DNA of 47,177 nucleotides from Oscillospiraceae bacterium (lineage in GTDB: Bacteria > Bacillota_A > Clostridia > Oscillospirales > Oscillospiraceae): the NCBI GenBank assembly GCA_017398105.1, contig JAFQHF010000152.1, forward strand, positions 1 to 47,177, written 5' to 3'. The notes below the pieces were generated by a model. That model had not been told where the DNA came from. It worked only from the letters and a program-made list of their open reading frames with translations, and did not search any database. The position numbers and the translations under genes are program-made. Below, piece after piece: positions 1 through 7,445 of this stretch. How positions within the stretch are numbered: the stretch's first letter is position 1; every line of letters starts with the position of its first letter.

Positions 1-232
1 CGCCCGGAATCCTTAACCCCCAGCATCCACCCTAAACTGGGCGTAAAAAGCAGACACCAGGGACTTCATCGATGTGCCCTTCAAAGGATTTTTAGGCCCT
101 TCCTGGAAAATGGTCACTCCGACTAGGATACTGCACCGTCATCGTGTATATTAGCATACTTTCAGTGAATATACAAGTATTTTTTCGAAATATGAATATT
201 GTTTTCAAACTATATACAGTATATTCAAAATA
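1..232. other. Unassigned left edge
   Basis: I recognise no gene here. The first about 110 bases are fairly GC-rich and stay open in frame 1 for some 40 codons, but with no start codon or family resemblance, so this could be the decayed end of something outside the window. From about 150 to 232 it becomes strongly AT-rich, as expected downstream of the leftward Nudix gene. I see no convincing U-tract terminator. Confidence 0.4.
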
Positions 233-700
233 TTAAAGATTGACGAACCAGTCCTGCACGATATCCGCATGGGTAATGGCGATTTCGATATTTTGAATTT
301 CTTCTTTTGTGAAGAAGCGAAGGTCTTTGGATTCACTGCTGATCCGCATTTGCGGTTCCTGTTCAAAGGCAAGGCCGTAAACGACGATCACCATTCTCCA
401 GATGCTCCCGTCTATGTAAGCTGCGATGCGTCCGGGGTTATCATATACGGCAAGTTTTTCGAACTTTTCTTTGGGAATACGCAGGCCCAGTTCTTCATAT
501 ACCTCCCGGGCAATTGCGTCCCGGCCCGTTTCGGTTTTCTTGCATCCGCCTCCCACAAGGCCCCAGATGTCGGAATCTCTTCTTTTTTCCAACAGAAGCT
601 TTCCGTTGCAGGTGATGACAGCATTGGCACCCAAATGGGCGGGCATCGTTGTTTTGGGCGCATCTTTGGGATCACAGTTATAGAATGTTACGATAGCCAT
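233..700 (-). CDS. Nudix hydrolase
   Basis: A 155-residue Nudix-fold hydrolase. The complete Nudix box (G-x5-E-x7-R-E-x2-E-E-x-G) is at about residues 51-73, reading GGCKKTETGRDAIAREVYEE and on to LGL. The conserved glutamates bind the catalytic metal and the family cleaves nucleoside diphosphates linked to another group. Length and single-domain layout are typical of small MutT/ADP-ribose-pyrophosphatase-like members; the substrate cannot be told from sequence. The ATG at 700 is preceded by GAGGA at about 7 nt. It lies 15 bp downstream of the lipoprotein gene on the same strand and could be its co-transcribed partner. Confidence 0.9.
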   Translation of the reverse strand: MAIVTFYNCDPKDAPKTTMPAHLGANAVITCNGKLLLEKRRDSDIWGLVGGGCKKTETGRDAIAREVYEELGLRIPKEKFEKLAVYDNPGRIAAYIDGSIWRMVIVVYGLAFEQEPQMRISSESKDLRFFTKEEIQNIEIAITHADIVQDWFVNL

Positions 701-715
701 ATGGAGTCCTCTTTT

Positions 716-1198
716 CTATTTTGATTCAATTGCAAAGCCGATCTCTGTTTCTGTTTCATAATAAGCGATTGTAAAAACTGCGGTATCTCCGGATAATGTC
801 CTCATTTTGCAGGATACTGCATCGGGACCATCTGCCTGTAGATCTGCGTGCTCAAACGGAACAGCTTCCACTCCGGTACATTTTGGTTGCCCGGAACCAA
901 TAAAGTCAAACCAGCAGCCGGCATAATCTTCTGTAGTATACTGTACAACACCCAGAATGCCATATGCAGACTCTGGCAGTACAACACAATCCAGAACGAC
1001 ACGGTTTGAAGGATCAGCATATGCATATCCCTGGAAGATATTCAAAAGGTCCTCTTCCGTTACGGAATTCCGGCAGATGCTTGTCTTTTCGCTTCCGGTT
1101 TCTATGGGGCTGGATTTTTCTAACGACTCAGATCCGGAACATCCCGATTGCAGTAGAATAATGGCAGCAATCAAGATCAAGATAATGATATGTTTCAC
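716..1198 (-). CDS. Predicted lipoprotein, unknown function
   Basis: A 160-residue protein starting with a hydrophobic signal segment (residues 3-16) and an LLQSGC lipobox, so Cys20 is the likely lipidated residue and the protein sits on the outer face of the membrane. A Ser/Glu-rich linker follows and then a globular domain of about 110 residues. I do not recognise the family. It lies between the DNA polymerase gene upstream (63-bp gap) and the Nudix gene downstream (15-bp gap), all leftward. The gap upstream contains a TATAAT-like box on this strand but no convincing -35 hexamer, so co-transcription with either neighbour is open. Confidence 0.75.
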   Translation of the reverse strand: MKHIIILILIAAIILLQSGCSGSESLEKSSPIETGSEKTSICRNSVTEEDLLNIFQGYAYADPSNRVVLDCVVLPESAYGILGVVQYTTEDYAGCWFDFIGSGQPKCTGVEAVPFEHADLQADGPDAVSCKMRTLSGDTAVFTIAYYETETEIGFAIESK

Positions 1199-1261
1199 AG
1201 GTACACACCTCGGCCGGAATTATAAAGTATATTATATGACATGTTTTGCAGAATTTCTACC

Positions 1262-2539
1262 CTAAAATTCTTTGGGTACCGGCTTGGTTACACCGGTTCT
1301 TCTGGCCCTGCTTAATCCGCCTGCCATGTGCGCCTGCGGATCTTGCGCAAATTTTGCTCTGCGAATAATATCTTCTCCGAATCGATCCCGCAAAGAATCT
1401 ACGGTTTCATCCAGCCGAAGTTTTCGTTCGTATTGCTGAGGAGACATGCCCGAAAACAAATCGTACTGCTGGTAGGGTTCACCGGACAAGCGGGTCACCT
1501 GGACGCCAAGCTGACGCAGCGGTGTAATGCCATCCCATGCTTCAGAGAATAATTTACAGGAAGCTTCAAAGATTTCTGCTGTTATATTGGTTGCGCCGTG
1601 GAGAATCATTTGGTGAGAAACATGCTGAAATTCATTGGATCTGAGATGGATACTGACGCAGCTGCCGCATTTCCCATCCTTTCGCATTCGCATGCCAACT
1701 GTTTCACACAGACTGAGCAGTACCTGATGTGCTTGCAATACAGTAACAACATCCTGCGCTGTGGTCGTGGAATTTCCGTAACCTTTATTTTCCGCCGGTT
1801 CCGGTGTGACCATATCCGCATTGCGGCCGTTGGCAAAATGCCAGATTGTTTCTCCGTGCTTTCCCAGGCGCTTTTTTAATATTTTTACATCCGCTCTGGC
1901 CAGATCACCAATGGTATAAATGCCCATCATTTTTAATTTCTTTTGGGTAGCACTGCCAACAAGGAACAGATCACGAACCGGAAGCGGCCAGAATTTCCTT
2001 TCCATTTCCTCCGGAAAAAGGGTATGCACTTTATTGGGCTTTTCAAAATCTCCTGCCATTTTGGCGAGCAGTTTATTAGAAGAGATGCCCACATTGACTG
2101 TAAAACCCAATTCTTCACAGATCCTTCGGCGCATCAGTTCAGCAGCCAGCCGCGGAGTCCCCCAGAGCCGTTCTGTTCCTGTCATATCGACCCAGGCTTC
2201 ATCAATGGAATACTGCTCAACTGCCGGACTGAACTGCCGCAGCATGGAAACAAAGCTCCGGGATGCCTGTACATACAAATCATAATCCGGAGGAATAATC
2301 GTCAGCTCCGGACATTTTTCCAGAGCCTTGAATAGGGGCTCTCCTGTCTGAATGCCATATTTTTTTGCAGGGGTGGATTTGGCTAAAATGATACTGTGAC
2401 GGGAGGCTTTGTCACCTGCCACGACAGAGGGGATATCGCGCAAATCCGTATCTTCATTCAAAACCTTTACCCGATAGGCAGCGCTCCAGCTTAAAAAGGC
2501 AGAATTGGCATCTACATGAAAAATAATCCGTTCTGCCAT
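1262..2539 (-). CDS. dinB: Y-family DNA polymerase (DinB/ImpB-UmuC type)
   Basis: A 425-residue lesion-bypass DNA polymerase. The palm motifs are intact: FHVDANSAFLSW near the N terminus (Asp10 metal ligand) and YSIDEAW at about 110-116 (Asp113 and Glu114). A thumb/HhH region with VGSATQKKLKMMGIYTIGDL and a C-terminal little-finger domain follow, so it is full length. The family copies damaged templates with low fidelity in the SOS response. The start ATG follows AAAGG, one base after the stop of the small gene upstream, so the two are one transcript. A LexA-like site in the upstream promoter fits SOS control. The Firmicutes subgroup is often called DinB/UvrX; exact orthology to Pol IV is unsure. 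Confidence 0.92.
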   Translation of the reverse strand: MAERIIFHVDANSAFLSWSAAYRVKVLNEDTDLRDIPSVVAGDKASRHSIILAKSTPAKKYGIQTGEPLFKALEKCPELTIIPPDYDLYVQASRSFVSMLRQFSPAVEQYSIDEAWVDMTGTERLWGTPRLAAELMRRRICEELGFTVNVGISSNKLLAKMAGDFEKPNKVHTLFPEEMERKFWPLPVRDLFLVGSATQKKLKMMGIYTIGDLARADVKILKKRLGKHGETIWHFANGRNADMVTPEPAENKGYGNSTTTAQDVVTVLQAHQVLLSLCETVGMRMRKDGKCGSCVSIHLRSNEFQHVSHQMILHGATNITAEIFEASCKLFSEAWDGITPLRQLGVQVTRLSGEPYQQYDLFSGMSPQQYERKLRLDETVDSLRDRFGEDIIRRAKFAQDPQAHMAGGLSRARRTGVTKPVPKEF

Positions 2540-2540
2540 A

Positions 2541-2810
2541 TCAGCATACCTTTCTTAGCAGACACCAGGTGTGACTGCGGATGGTGTATCGCAATTCAAA
2601 CAGCCATTTTTGATTCCGTACAGTAGCCCGGCATAAAAAAACAGTTGCTTCTATTCCGACATACTGCACATGCTTTACACTGACAATTTCCTCAATGTCC
2701 ACACGAAGCAGCTGATGCGCTTCGTCTTCCATACGCAGACGCAGCGGACGAATCTCTCCGGATGCACTGCACATGGAAATCACATCCACAGGGCATATTT
2801 TCTGCTCCAT
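2541..2810 (-). CDS. Small protein coupled to Y-family polymerase
   Basis: An 89-residue protein starting at ATG 2810, 7 nt after a perfect AGGAGG; an upstream GTG at 2816 is too close to that site to be used. It is a single small domain, rich in charged and aromatic residues and without a signal or membrane segment. I do not recognise the family. Its position directly before a Y-family polymerase gene, with a 1-bp gap, is the place occupied by YolD-like proteins beside UvrX in Bacillus, so a regulatory or accessory role in lesion bypass is a reasonable inference, though YolD homology is not visible. Confidence 0.7.
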   Translation of the reverse strand: MEQKICPVDVISMCSASGEIRPLRLRMEDEAHQLLRVDIEEIVSVKHVQYVGIEATVFLCRATVRNQKWLFELRYTIRSHTWCLLRKVC

Positions 2811-2836
2811 GATCACACCTCCTGATTGTTTGTTTT

Positions 2837-2865
2837 ATTATAGCACAATTGTTCGAATATGGCAA
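2837..2865 (-). promoter_or_regulatory. Promoter of polymerase operon with LexA-like box
   Basis: On the minus strand TTGCCA (2860-2865) is followed by a 17-bp spacer and a perfect TATAAT (2837-2842). The spacer holds CGAACAATTGTGC (2843-2855), which resembles the Gram-positive LexA/DinR box CGAAC-N4-GTTCG with a perfect left half and a degenerate right half. Binding there would occlude RNA polymerase. Confidence 0.65.
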
Positions 2866-2879
2866 GTGGAATTTCGTGG

Positions 2880-2908
2880 TTGCACGGATTCCGAAGGTTT
2901 GTTATAAT
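2880..2908 (+). promoter_or_regulatory. Promoter for the 2929 gene
   Basis: TTGCAC, a 17-bp spacer and TATAAT, 20 bp upstream of the ATG at 2929. It is divergent from the polymerase promoter, the two -35 boxes being about 15 bp apart, so a LexA-like protein could affect both. Confidence 0.7.
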
Positions 2909-2928
2909 AAGAAAAAGGAGGAAGTGGC

Positions 2929-3264
2929 ATGAAATTATTGCGTATTTTCGGTATAGGCTCTGATCGAATTCTTACAAAAGGACACAGCGTCCCGGGGGTC
3001 GTAACCGGTGTAAGCCGGTCTTACTTATATGTTGTAAAAAAGCCTGTCCGTCTGGTTATCACCGAACAGAATACCATGTTCTCCCATTACATCACCTTTA
3101 CTTACACGGTAAACGGCATTCCCTATAAAGGACGACTTTGGGTCAGTCTTCGTTATCGATGCCCCCGGAAAGGTGAGCAGATCGAGGTTTTCTATGATCC
3201 AGAGAAACCGGGAAAATACGCCTGCTATGCTTTTGGACCCAATACTATGCCAATCGGATGGTGA
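2929..3264 (+). CDS. DUF3592-like small protein
   Basis: A 111-residue protein with AGGAGG just upstream. The middle contains a valine-rich beta strand set (GVVTGVSRSYLYVVKK), then TFTYTVNGIPYKGRLW and KGEQIEVFYDPEKPGKYACY. The pattern of a tyrosine-rich strand followed by KG-x3-V-x-YDP-x2-P resembles DUF3592-type beta proteins, which are usually membrane-anchored; here no clear transmembrane segment is seen. Function unknown. It is 5 bp upstream of the HAD phosphatase gene and shares its promoter. Confidence 0.65.
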   Translation: MKLLRIFGIGSDRILTKGHSVPGVVTGVSRSYLYVVKKPVRLVITEQNTMFSHYITFTYTVNGIPYKGRLWVSLRYRCPRKGEQIEVFYDPEKPGKYACYAFGPNTMPIGW

Positions 3265-3269
3265 AATGA

Positions 3270-3935
3270 ATGTTGAAATATCCTTGTCTTGTGCTGGATC
3301 ACGACGATACTGTGGTACAGAGCGAAGCTACAGTCAATTATCCGTTCTTTGTATATATTCTGAATCAATTCCGGCCCGGAAGGACGATCACATTGCAGGA
3401 ATATGTAGAAGGATGCTGCCATCTTGGTTTTGCAGAGATGTGCCGGAAATGGTATGGCTTTACTGAGCAGGAGCTTGTGGAGGAATACAAGGGGTGGCAG
3501 GAATATATTAAAACCCGTATTCCGGCCCCCTTCCCCGGAATCGAAAATATAATCCGACGACAGAGAGAACTTGGCGGGCTGATTTGTGTTGTCTCCCATT
3601 CCAGCGATGTCAATATCCTGCGGGATTACCAAACGCACTTTGGCTTGGAACCGGATGCTATCTACAGTTGGGATCTTCCTGCACATTTACGAAAACCCAG
3701 TACCTATGCGTTGGAAGACATTATGCGCAGGTACAACCTATCCCCTTCCCATCTTCTGGTGGTAGACGATATGAAGCCTGCTTATGAAATGGCGGCCAAG
3801 GCCGGAGTTCCCATCGCGTTCGCCGCCTGGGGACGCAGCGGCTACCCTGAAATTGCAGAAGAAATGCGGAAATTGTGTAATTTTTCATTTGATTCCACCG
3901 GTGATCTGGAAAAATTCCTGTTTGATGCGGTATGA
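3270..3935 (+). CDS. HAD-family hydrolase (phosphoglycolate-phosphatase-like)
   Basis: A 221-residue haloacid-dehalogenase phosphatase. Motif I is LVLDHDDTVVQSE (nucleophile Asp10, acid/base Asp12), followed by a helical C1 cap, a motif II region with VVSHSSD and motif IV VVDDMKPAYEMAAKAGVP with paired Asp for Mg2+. Length and cap type fit the phosphoglycolate phosphatase/pyrophosphatase branch; substrate unknown. The chosen ATG is 5 bp after the preceding stop. Soluble cytoplasmic enzyme. Confidence 0.85.
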   Translation: MLKYPCLVLDHDDTVVQSEATVNYPFFVYILNQFRPGRTITLQEYVEGCCHLGFAEMCRKWYGFTEQELVEEYKGWQEYIKTRIPAPFPGIENIIRRQRELGGLICVVSHSSDVNILRDYQTHFGLEPDAIYSWDLPAHLRKPSTYALEDIMRRYNLSPSHLLVVDDMKPAYEMAAKAGVPIAFAAWGRSGYPEIAEEMRKLCNFSFDSTGDLEKFLFDAV

Positions 3936-3976
3936 CAAACAAAAACGAAAAAACCGTTTAATCCCCTTGACAATTA

Positions 3977-3985
3977 TGGTATAAT
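3977..3985 (+). promoter_or_regulatory. Extended -10 promoter of smpB
   Basis: TGGTATAAT is a perfect extended -10 element. A TTGACA at 3967-3972 is too close (7 bp) to serve as its -35 box, so the extended -10 probably compensates. It sits about 33 bp upstream of the smpB start. Confidence 0.6.
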
Positions 3986-4017
3986 ACAATTTAGAGAATG
4001 CACAGGAGGTGAGACAT

Positions 4018-4482
4018 CTGGAAAAGGCAAGCGTAAAAGTCATGGCACGCAACCGGGAAGCCTATCATGAATATTTCGTGGAAGAAGAATTTGAAGCCGG
4101 AATCGAACTGGTTGGCACGGAAGTGAAATCCATCCGGGCAGGTACGCTGAACCTGAAGGATGCCTGGTGTGGTATCAAAGACGGCGAAATGATCCTGAAC
4201 CAGATGCATATCTCCCCCTACGACCACGGAAACCGCTTTAACGTGGACTCCCGTCGCCCCCGTCGGCTGCTGATGCATAAACGGGAGATCATGCGGCTAT
4301 ATGGAAAAGTCAAACAGGATGGTTATTCCCTGATCCCCCTGTCAGTCTATTTCAAAGGTAGCCGTGTCAAGGTCAATGTAGGCCTGTGCAAGGGCAAAAA
4401 GCTATATGACAAAAGACAAGCCGCGGCAGAACGCGATATGAAGCGCCAAATCGACCGGGCTATGAAGGAGAGAATGAGATAA
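4018..4482 (+). CDS. smpB: SsrA-binding protein SmpB, probable CTG start
   Basis: SmpB binds the tRNA-like domain of tmRNA and brings it to stalled ribosomes. The frame gives a 154-residue protein with the family signatures [33 protein letters not shown] and, near the C terminus, [27 protein letters not shown]. The only AGGAGG (4004-4009) ends 8 nt before CTG 4018. The in-frame GTG at 4009 overlaps that site, and the first ATG (4042) lies 32 nt after it and would remove conserved N-terminal residues (KASVKV). CTG is therefore the best start. The stop overlaps the next gene's ATG (TAATG), and ssrA lies just downstream, a functionally matched cluster. Confidence 0.93.
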   Translation: MEKASVKVMARNREAYHEYFVEEEFEAGIELVGTEVKSIRAGTLNLKDAWCGIKDGEMILNQMHISPYDHGNRFNVDSRRPRRLLMHKREIMRLYGKVKQDGYSLIPLSVYFKGSRVKVNVGLCKGKKLYDKRQAAAERDMKRQIDRAMKERMR

Positions 4483-5021
4483 TGGCAAATCCTACTTTTA
4501 AAATCACTATGGAAAACGGCGGTGTCATTGAGGGCGAACTGTATCCCGAAAAGGCACCCCAGAGCGTCCGCAACTTCATCGATCTGTGCAATCACAACTA
4601 TTATGACGGTTTGATCTTCCACCGGGTTATCCGCGGCTTCATGATCCAGGGCGGCTGCCCTGAAGGCACCGGTATGGGCGGCCCCGGCTACTGCATCAAG
4701 GGTGAATTTTTCTTTAACGGCATTAAGAACGATCTGAAGCACAAGCGCGGTGTTCTGAGCATGGCCAGAAGCCAGTCCCCCAACTCCGCCGGTTCCCAGT
4801 TCTTCATTATGCATCAGGATGCCAAGCATCTGGATGGCCAGTATGCCGCATTCGGCAAGGTCACTTCCGGTATGGACGTGGTCGATGCCATCGCTGCTAC
4901 CAAGACCGGTATGGGCGACCGTCCCGTTGTGGAGCAGAAGATCGCATCTATCACCGTGGACACTAAGGGCGAAACATATCCCGAGCCCAACAAGCTGCCC
5001 GATCCTTACGGCAGATTCTAA
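4482..5021 (+). CDS. Cyclophilin-type peptidyl-prolyl isomerase
   Basis: A 179-residue single-domain cyclophilin that catalyses cis/trans isomerisation of Xaa-Pro bonds. Diagnostic stretches are FHRVIRGFMIQGG (active-site Arg), MARSQSPNSAGSQFFI and LDGQYAAFGKV. There is no signal peptide, so it is cytoplasmic. It is translationally coupled to smpB by a one-base overlap (TAATG), while ssrA follows about 50 bp downstream. A direct role in trans-translation is not implied by the family; sharing a transcript is the visible fact. Confidence 0.95.
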   Translation: MANPTFKITMENGGVIEGELYPEKAPQSVRNFIDLCNHNYYDGLIFHRVIRGFMIQGGCPEGTGMGGPGYCIKGEFFFNGIKNDLKHKRGVLSMARSQSPNSAGSQFFIMHQDAKHLDGQYAAFGKVTSGMDVVDAIAATKTGMGDRPVVEQKIASITVDTKGETYPEPNKLPDPYGRF

Positions 5022-5031
5022 ATTATCACAC

Positions 5032-5052
5032 CGGGGTGCACTGCACCCCGGC
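5032..5052 (+). terminator. GC-rich hairpin between cyclophilin gene and ssrA
   Basis: CCGGGGTG - 5-nt loop - CACCCCGG begins 11 bases after the cyclophilin stop. The following bases are CCACCCAATCTTTT, so a real U-tract is missing. It may be a weak terminator or an RNA-processing structure ahead of tmRNA. Confidence 0.45.
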
Positions 5053-5071
5053 CACCCAATCTTTTCCATCC

Positions 5072-5419
5072 GGGGCCGTACTGGTTTCGACGGGGGTAGT
5101 GAGGCTGGAATAGCGGGCCGTGGCGCCTGGCCACGATAAAACGGGCAATTTTTAAATTTAACTGACAACAGAACTGTTGCTCTGGCTGCCTAATTAGGCG
5201 CCCATCCGCCCCGGAAGGTCCACGAGCCGGGCTCGGGTGTGATTTGAGTGGAGACCGTGCGTACGCTAAGCTTTGCGCGTGCCATGCATTATGAAGCTAC
5301 TAATGACCGTAGGGTGTTTGTTCCCGCCGGTCTGAGGGAATGTAAATAACAAACTGCGCCCGGAGAAGTTCTTTCCAAGTTGCTTTCGGACAGGGGTTCG
5401 ATTCCCCTCGGCTCCACCA
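5072..5419 (+). ncRNA. ssrA: tmRNA (ssrA)
   Basis: A 348-nt tmRNA. The 5' end GGGGCCG pairs with CGGCTCC before the encoded ACCA, giving the alanine-type acceptor stem including a G3-U70 wobble, and the T arm GGGGTTCGATTCCCC is intact. The tag frame ends GTTGCTCTGGCTGCCTAA, i.e. VALAA-stop (TAA 5191-5193). Reading back, the frame is open to GGG 5143, which follows ATAAAAC, the usual spot before a resume codon, so the tag is probably GQFLNLTDNRTVALAA. Pseudoknot segments lie between 5190 and 5370. smpB lies 0.6 kb upstream on the same strand. I see no clear promoter between the cyclophilin gene and ssrA. Confidence 0.96.
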
Positions 5420-5428
5420 AATTCTACC

Positions 5429-5468
5429 AGAGACGAACCCTGTATCAGAGGTTCGTCTCTGTTTGTTT
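5429..5468 (+). terminator. Terminator of tmRNA
   Basis: AGAGACGAACC - 10-nt loop - GGTTCGTCTCT followed by GTTTGTTT, starting 10 nt after the tmRNA CCA. Confidence 0.85.
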
Positions 5469-5658
5469 ATAACCCAAAAAGCAGCACGTTTGAAGGTTCC
5501 GCTTATTTCAATGGTGAATTTGCTGTATTTATATGGTTGTAATAATTTGAAATGCGCGGTAAGCTCTGCTTATGGCGCATTTTTTCGTGTTCTTCATTCT
5601 CACCAGCGTTGCTACGGAAATTGTTTTCTCGAATTTCCTCGAAAATTCTCGATTATTC
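5469..5658 (+). other. Gap after tmRNA, no gene seen
   Basis: An AT-rich spacer between the tmRNA terminator and the XRE promoter. A short open frame from 5463 lacks a ribosome binding site and family features. I found no copy of the tmRNA 3' end that would mark an integration site here. Confidence 0.5.
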
Positions 5659-5687
5659 TTGGTTGATAGGGACACCTTGCGTATGAT
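5659..5687 (+). promoter_or_regulatory. Promoter of XRE gene at 5769
   Basis: TTGGTT, 17-bp spacer, TATGAT. The leader of about 75 nt contains a short AGCTTTT/AAAAGGCT pairing. Confidence 0.5.
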
Positions 5688-5768
5688 ACCCTGAATAGAG
5701 AAAGCAGAAAGCTTTTAACTGCCAAAAGGCTGGCAAGAGGATAGAACTTTTCGGAGGATTGGAATCAT

Positions 5769-6011
5769 ATGAGATCAAAAGAAGCAATCAGGCTGCGTAT
5801 CTTACAACTATGCAGGGAAAATGGAATTACGGTCAATCACTTATGCAGGATCAGCGGTATTACGCAATCGACAATCAATAACATTGTCTGCGGAAGGAAT
5901 AATTCAACAACAGTATCCACTGTGCAGAAGATCTGCGATGGCTTATGCATTGACCTGCCGGTTTTCTTTGATTCTGAATTGTTCAGAAATCTCGAGCAGG
6001 AAATTTATTGA
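5769..6011 (+). CDS. XRE-family transcriptional regulator
   Basis: An 80-residue protein that is almost entirely a helix-turn-helix: IRLRILQLCRENGITVNHLCRISGITQSTINNIVCGRNNSTTVSTVQKICDGLCIDLPVFF, with the recognition helix at about 33-45. There is no second domain, so it is a minimal Cro/CI-like DNA binder. GGAGG lies 11 nt before the ATG. It stands alone between two terminators; its target is unknown. It marks the start of an accessory block between ssrA and the tRNA-Thr element. Confidence 0.88.
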   Translation: MRSKEAIRLRILQLCRENGITVNHLCRISGITQSTINNIVCGRNNSTTVSTVQKICDGLCIDLPVFFDSELFRNLEQEIY

Positions 6012-6071
6012 TTTATAGCTGTCCATATATATCAGATTACGATTATCTCAAGCAAAGACAGATTTATATAA

Positions 6072-6101
6072 AACCTCTTCTGCGATGGGAAGAGGTTTTT
6101 T
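6072..6101 (+). terminator. Terminator of XRE gene
   Basis: AACCTCTTC - TGCGATGG - GAAGAGGTT followed by TTTT. Confidence 0.85.
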
Positions 6102-6181
6102 GTTGTAAATTGCGAATTCTAACAGATAGACAAATCGATAATAATATGTAATAATATACATGACTTGGGGGAGATAGAAAT

Positions 6182-6622
6182 ATGGCTGCAAGATTATCGT
6201 TTGCTGTCGTGATGGAAGAAATGCTCATTCTTACGCGGCACATAAAAAAGGAAAATTACTCAGCTGCTATTCTGATTTTGCTGGCGGAATTAGGAGTTGA
6301 TTTCGGTTCGGAATCCTGCCTGCAGCTTCGTCAGACGATACAGACAAAACTCCTGCATCCCACATGGAGCTATCAGGAGGTATACAGTGCCGTCGGCGCT
6401 GAATGGGACAGAGGAACAGTGAGATCGTCCATAGAGATCAACGTTCGGTATGTAATCGAAAAGGCTTGGAGCAAGCGAGCTGAAATTGATGCCTGGAGAA
6501 TCTATATGAATGAATTTGGTGACAAAAAGCCCACCAATGCCGAATTTATCGGAAAGACCGTGTGCATTGTGGAGCTTTGGCAGAGTTGCTATGAGGAGGA
6601 AAACTATGCAGGAGGTAAATAA
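6182..6622 (+). CDS. Spo0A C-terminal-domain regulator without receiver
   Basis: A 146-residue protein whose whole length resembles the DNA-binding effector domain of Spo0A: ILLAELGV at about 38-45, a helical stretch with LHPTWSYQEV, then RSSIEINVRYVIEKAW and the hallmark KKPTNAEFIG close to Spo0A KPTNSEFIA. No phospho-acceptor receiver domain precedes it, so it cannot be switched by phosphorylation the way Spo0A is. A GGGGGAG site lies 8 nt upstream of the ATG. The stop overlaps the next gene by 17 bp, tightly coupling it to a DUF4367-like membrane protein in the position where an ECF sigma factor would normally precede its anti-sigma factor. Regulatory role is inference. Confidence 0.78.
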   Translation: MAARLSFAVVMEEMLILTRHIKKENYSAAILILLAELGVDFGSESCLQLRQTIQTKLLHPTWSYQEVYSAVGAEWDRGTVRSSIEINVRYVIEKAWSKRAEIDAWRIYMNEFGDKKPTNAEFIGKTVCIVELWQSCYEEENYAGGK

Positions 6623-7445
6623 AACCACCATTCGAGACCTGCTCATGAATATGCCGGCTGACGAACTGGATGCTCTGTTTCAGGCTGAACTGGGAAAGGA
6701 CAAGCCTGATCCTGCGATGATCCGCCTGTTTATGGAAATTTTCCGCAAACGTGAGCCTATATCGCAGGAGATGATCACACCGGGCATCGAACGTGCGTGG
6801 GAACAGTATTGTGAGCGTTCCAATAGCATCTGCACTGAAGAAAAGAAAAACAGCCCTGTTCCCAAATGGCTGGTTCGGATCGGGGCAACAGCTGCCGTTC
6901 TTTTCCTGATGATTTCTGTTGTTCCTTCGCAGGCATCTGCAGATGGAATCTGGGGAAAATTTTCCCGCTGGTCATCGGAATTCCTGGAGTTTTTCTCCAG
7001 AACGGATAACGAAGGCCGAATGGAAGAATACAAATTTGTATCAGATAATGCAGAGCTTCTGGATGTATATCAAACAGTTACAGAGCAAGGAATTACCATT
7101 CCGGTCGTTCCGATGTGGATTCCGGAAGGCTATGCTTTGTCAGAATGCAAGGTTATTACACTTCCGGCAAAAACCAGTGTGATAGCGGCATTTGTTGACG
7201 GCGAAAATACGATTACCATGAATTTTGCTGTTTGCCATCAGGAAGTCGCGAAAAAGTATCAAAAAGATGAAACCGATATTCAGCATTACGAAGTACATAA
7301 CACGGACCATGTTATCATGCGCAATAATGACATGTGGTCTGTTTTGTGGAATCAGAAAAATATAGAAGCATCCATTTTCATCAATTGCCAGGAGGAAACG
7401 CTATATAAGATAATAGAGTCAATTTACGTTATGGAGGGTAAATAA
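6606..7445 (+). CDS. DUF4367-like single-pass membrane protein (anti-regulator candidate)
   Basis: A 279-residue protein starting at ATG 6606, inside the end of the previous gene, with GGAGGAAAAC upstream. The N-terminal about 85 residues are charged and cytoplasmic, a hydrophobic segment (VRIGATAAVLFLMISVVPS) near residue 90 crosses the membrane, and the outer part has a WIPEGYALSECKV motif and an ending IIESIYVMEGK seen in DUF4367 proteins. That layout is shared with ZAS/RsgI-type anti-sigma factors. Here the partner upstream is a Spo0A-C-domain protein rather than a sigma factor, so it may hold that regulator at the membrane; this is inference. Coupled to the secreted protein downstream with no gap. 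Confidence 0.72.
   Translation: MQEVNKTTIRDLLMNMPADELDALFQAELGKDKPDPAMIRLFMEIFRKREPISQEMITPGIERAWEQYCERSNSICTEEKKNSPVPKWLVRIGATAAVLFLMISVVPSQASADGIWGKFSRWSSEFLEFFSRTDNEGRMEEYKFVSDNAELLDVYQTVTEQGITIPVVPMWIPEGYALSECKVITLPAKTSVIAAFVDGENTITMNFAVCHQEVAKKYQKDETDIQHYEVHNTDHVIMRNNDMWSVLWNQKNIEASIFINCQEETLYKIIESIYVMEGK

Noticed and set aside
3967..3985. TTGACA / TATAAT pair before smpB as a standard promoter
   Set aside because: The spacer is only 7 bp; the extended -10 reading is more plausible.
5463..5666. 67-codon frame after tmRNA
   Set aside because: Starts inside the tmRNA terminator and has no ribosome binding site or recognisable composition.
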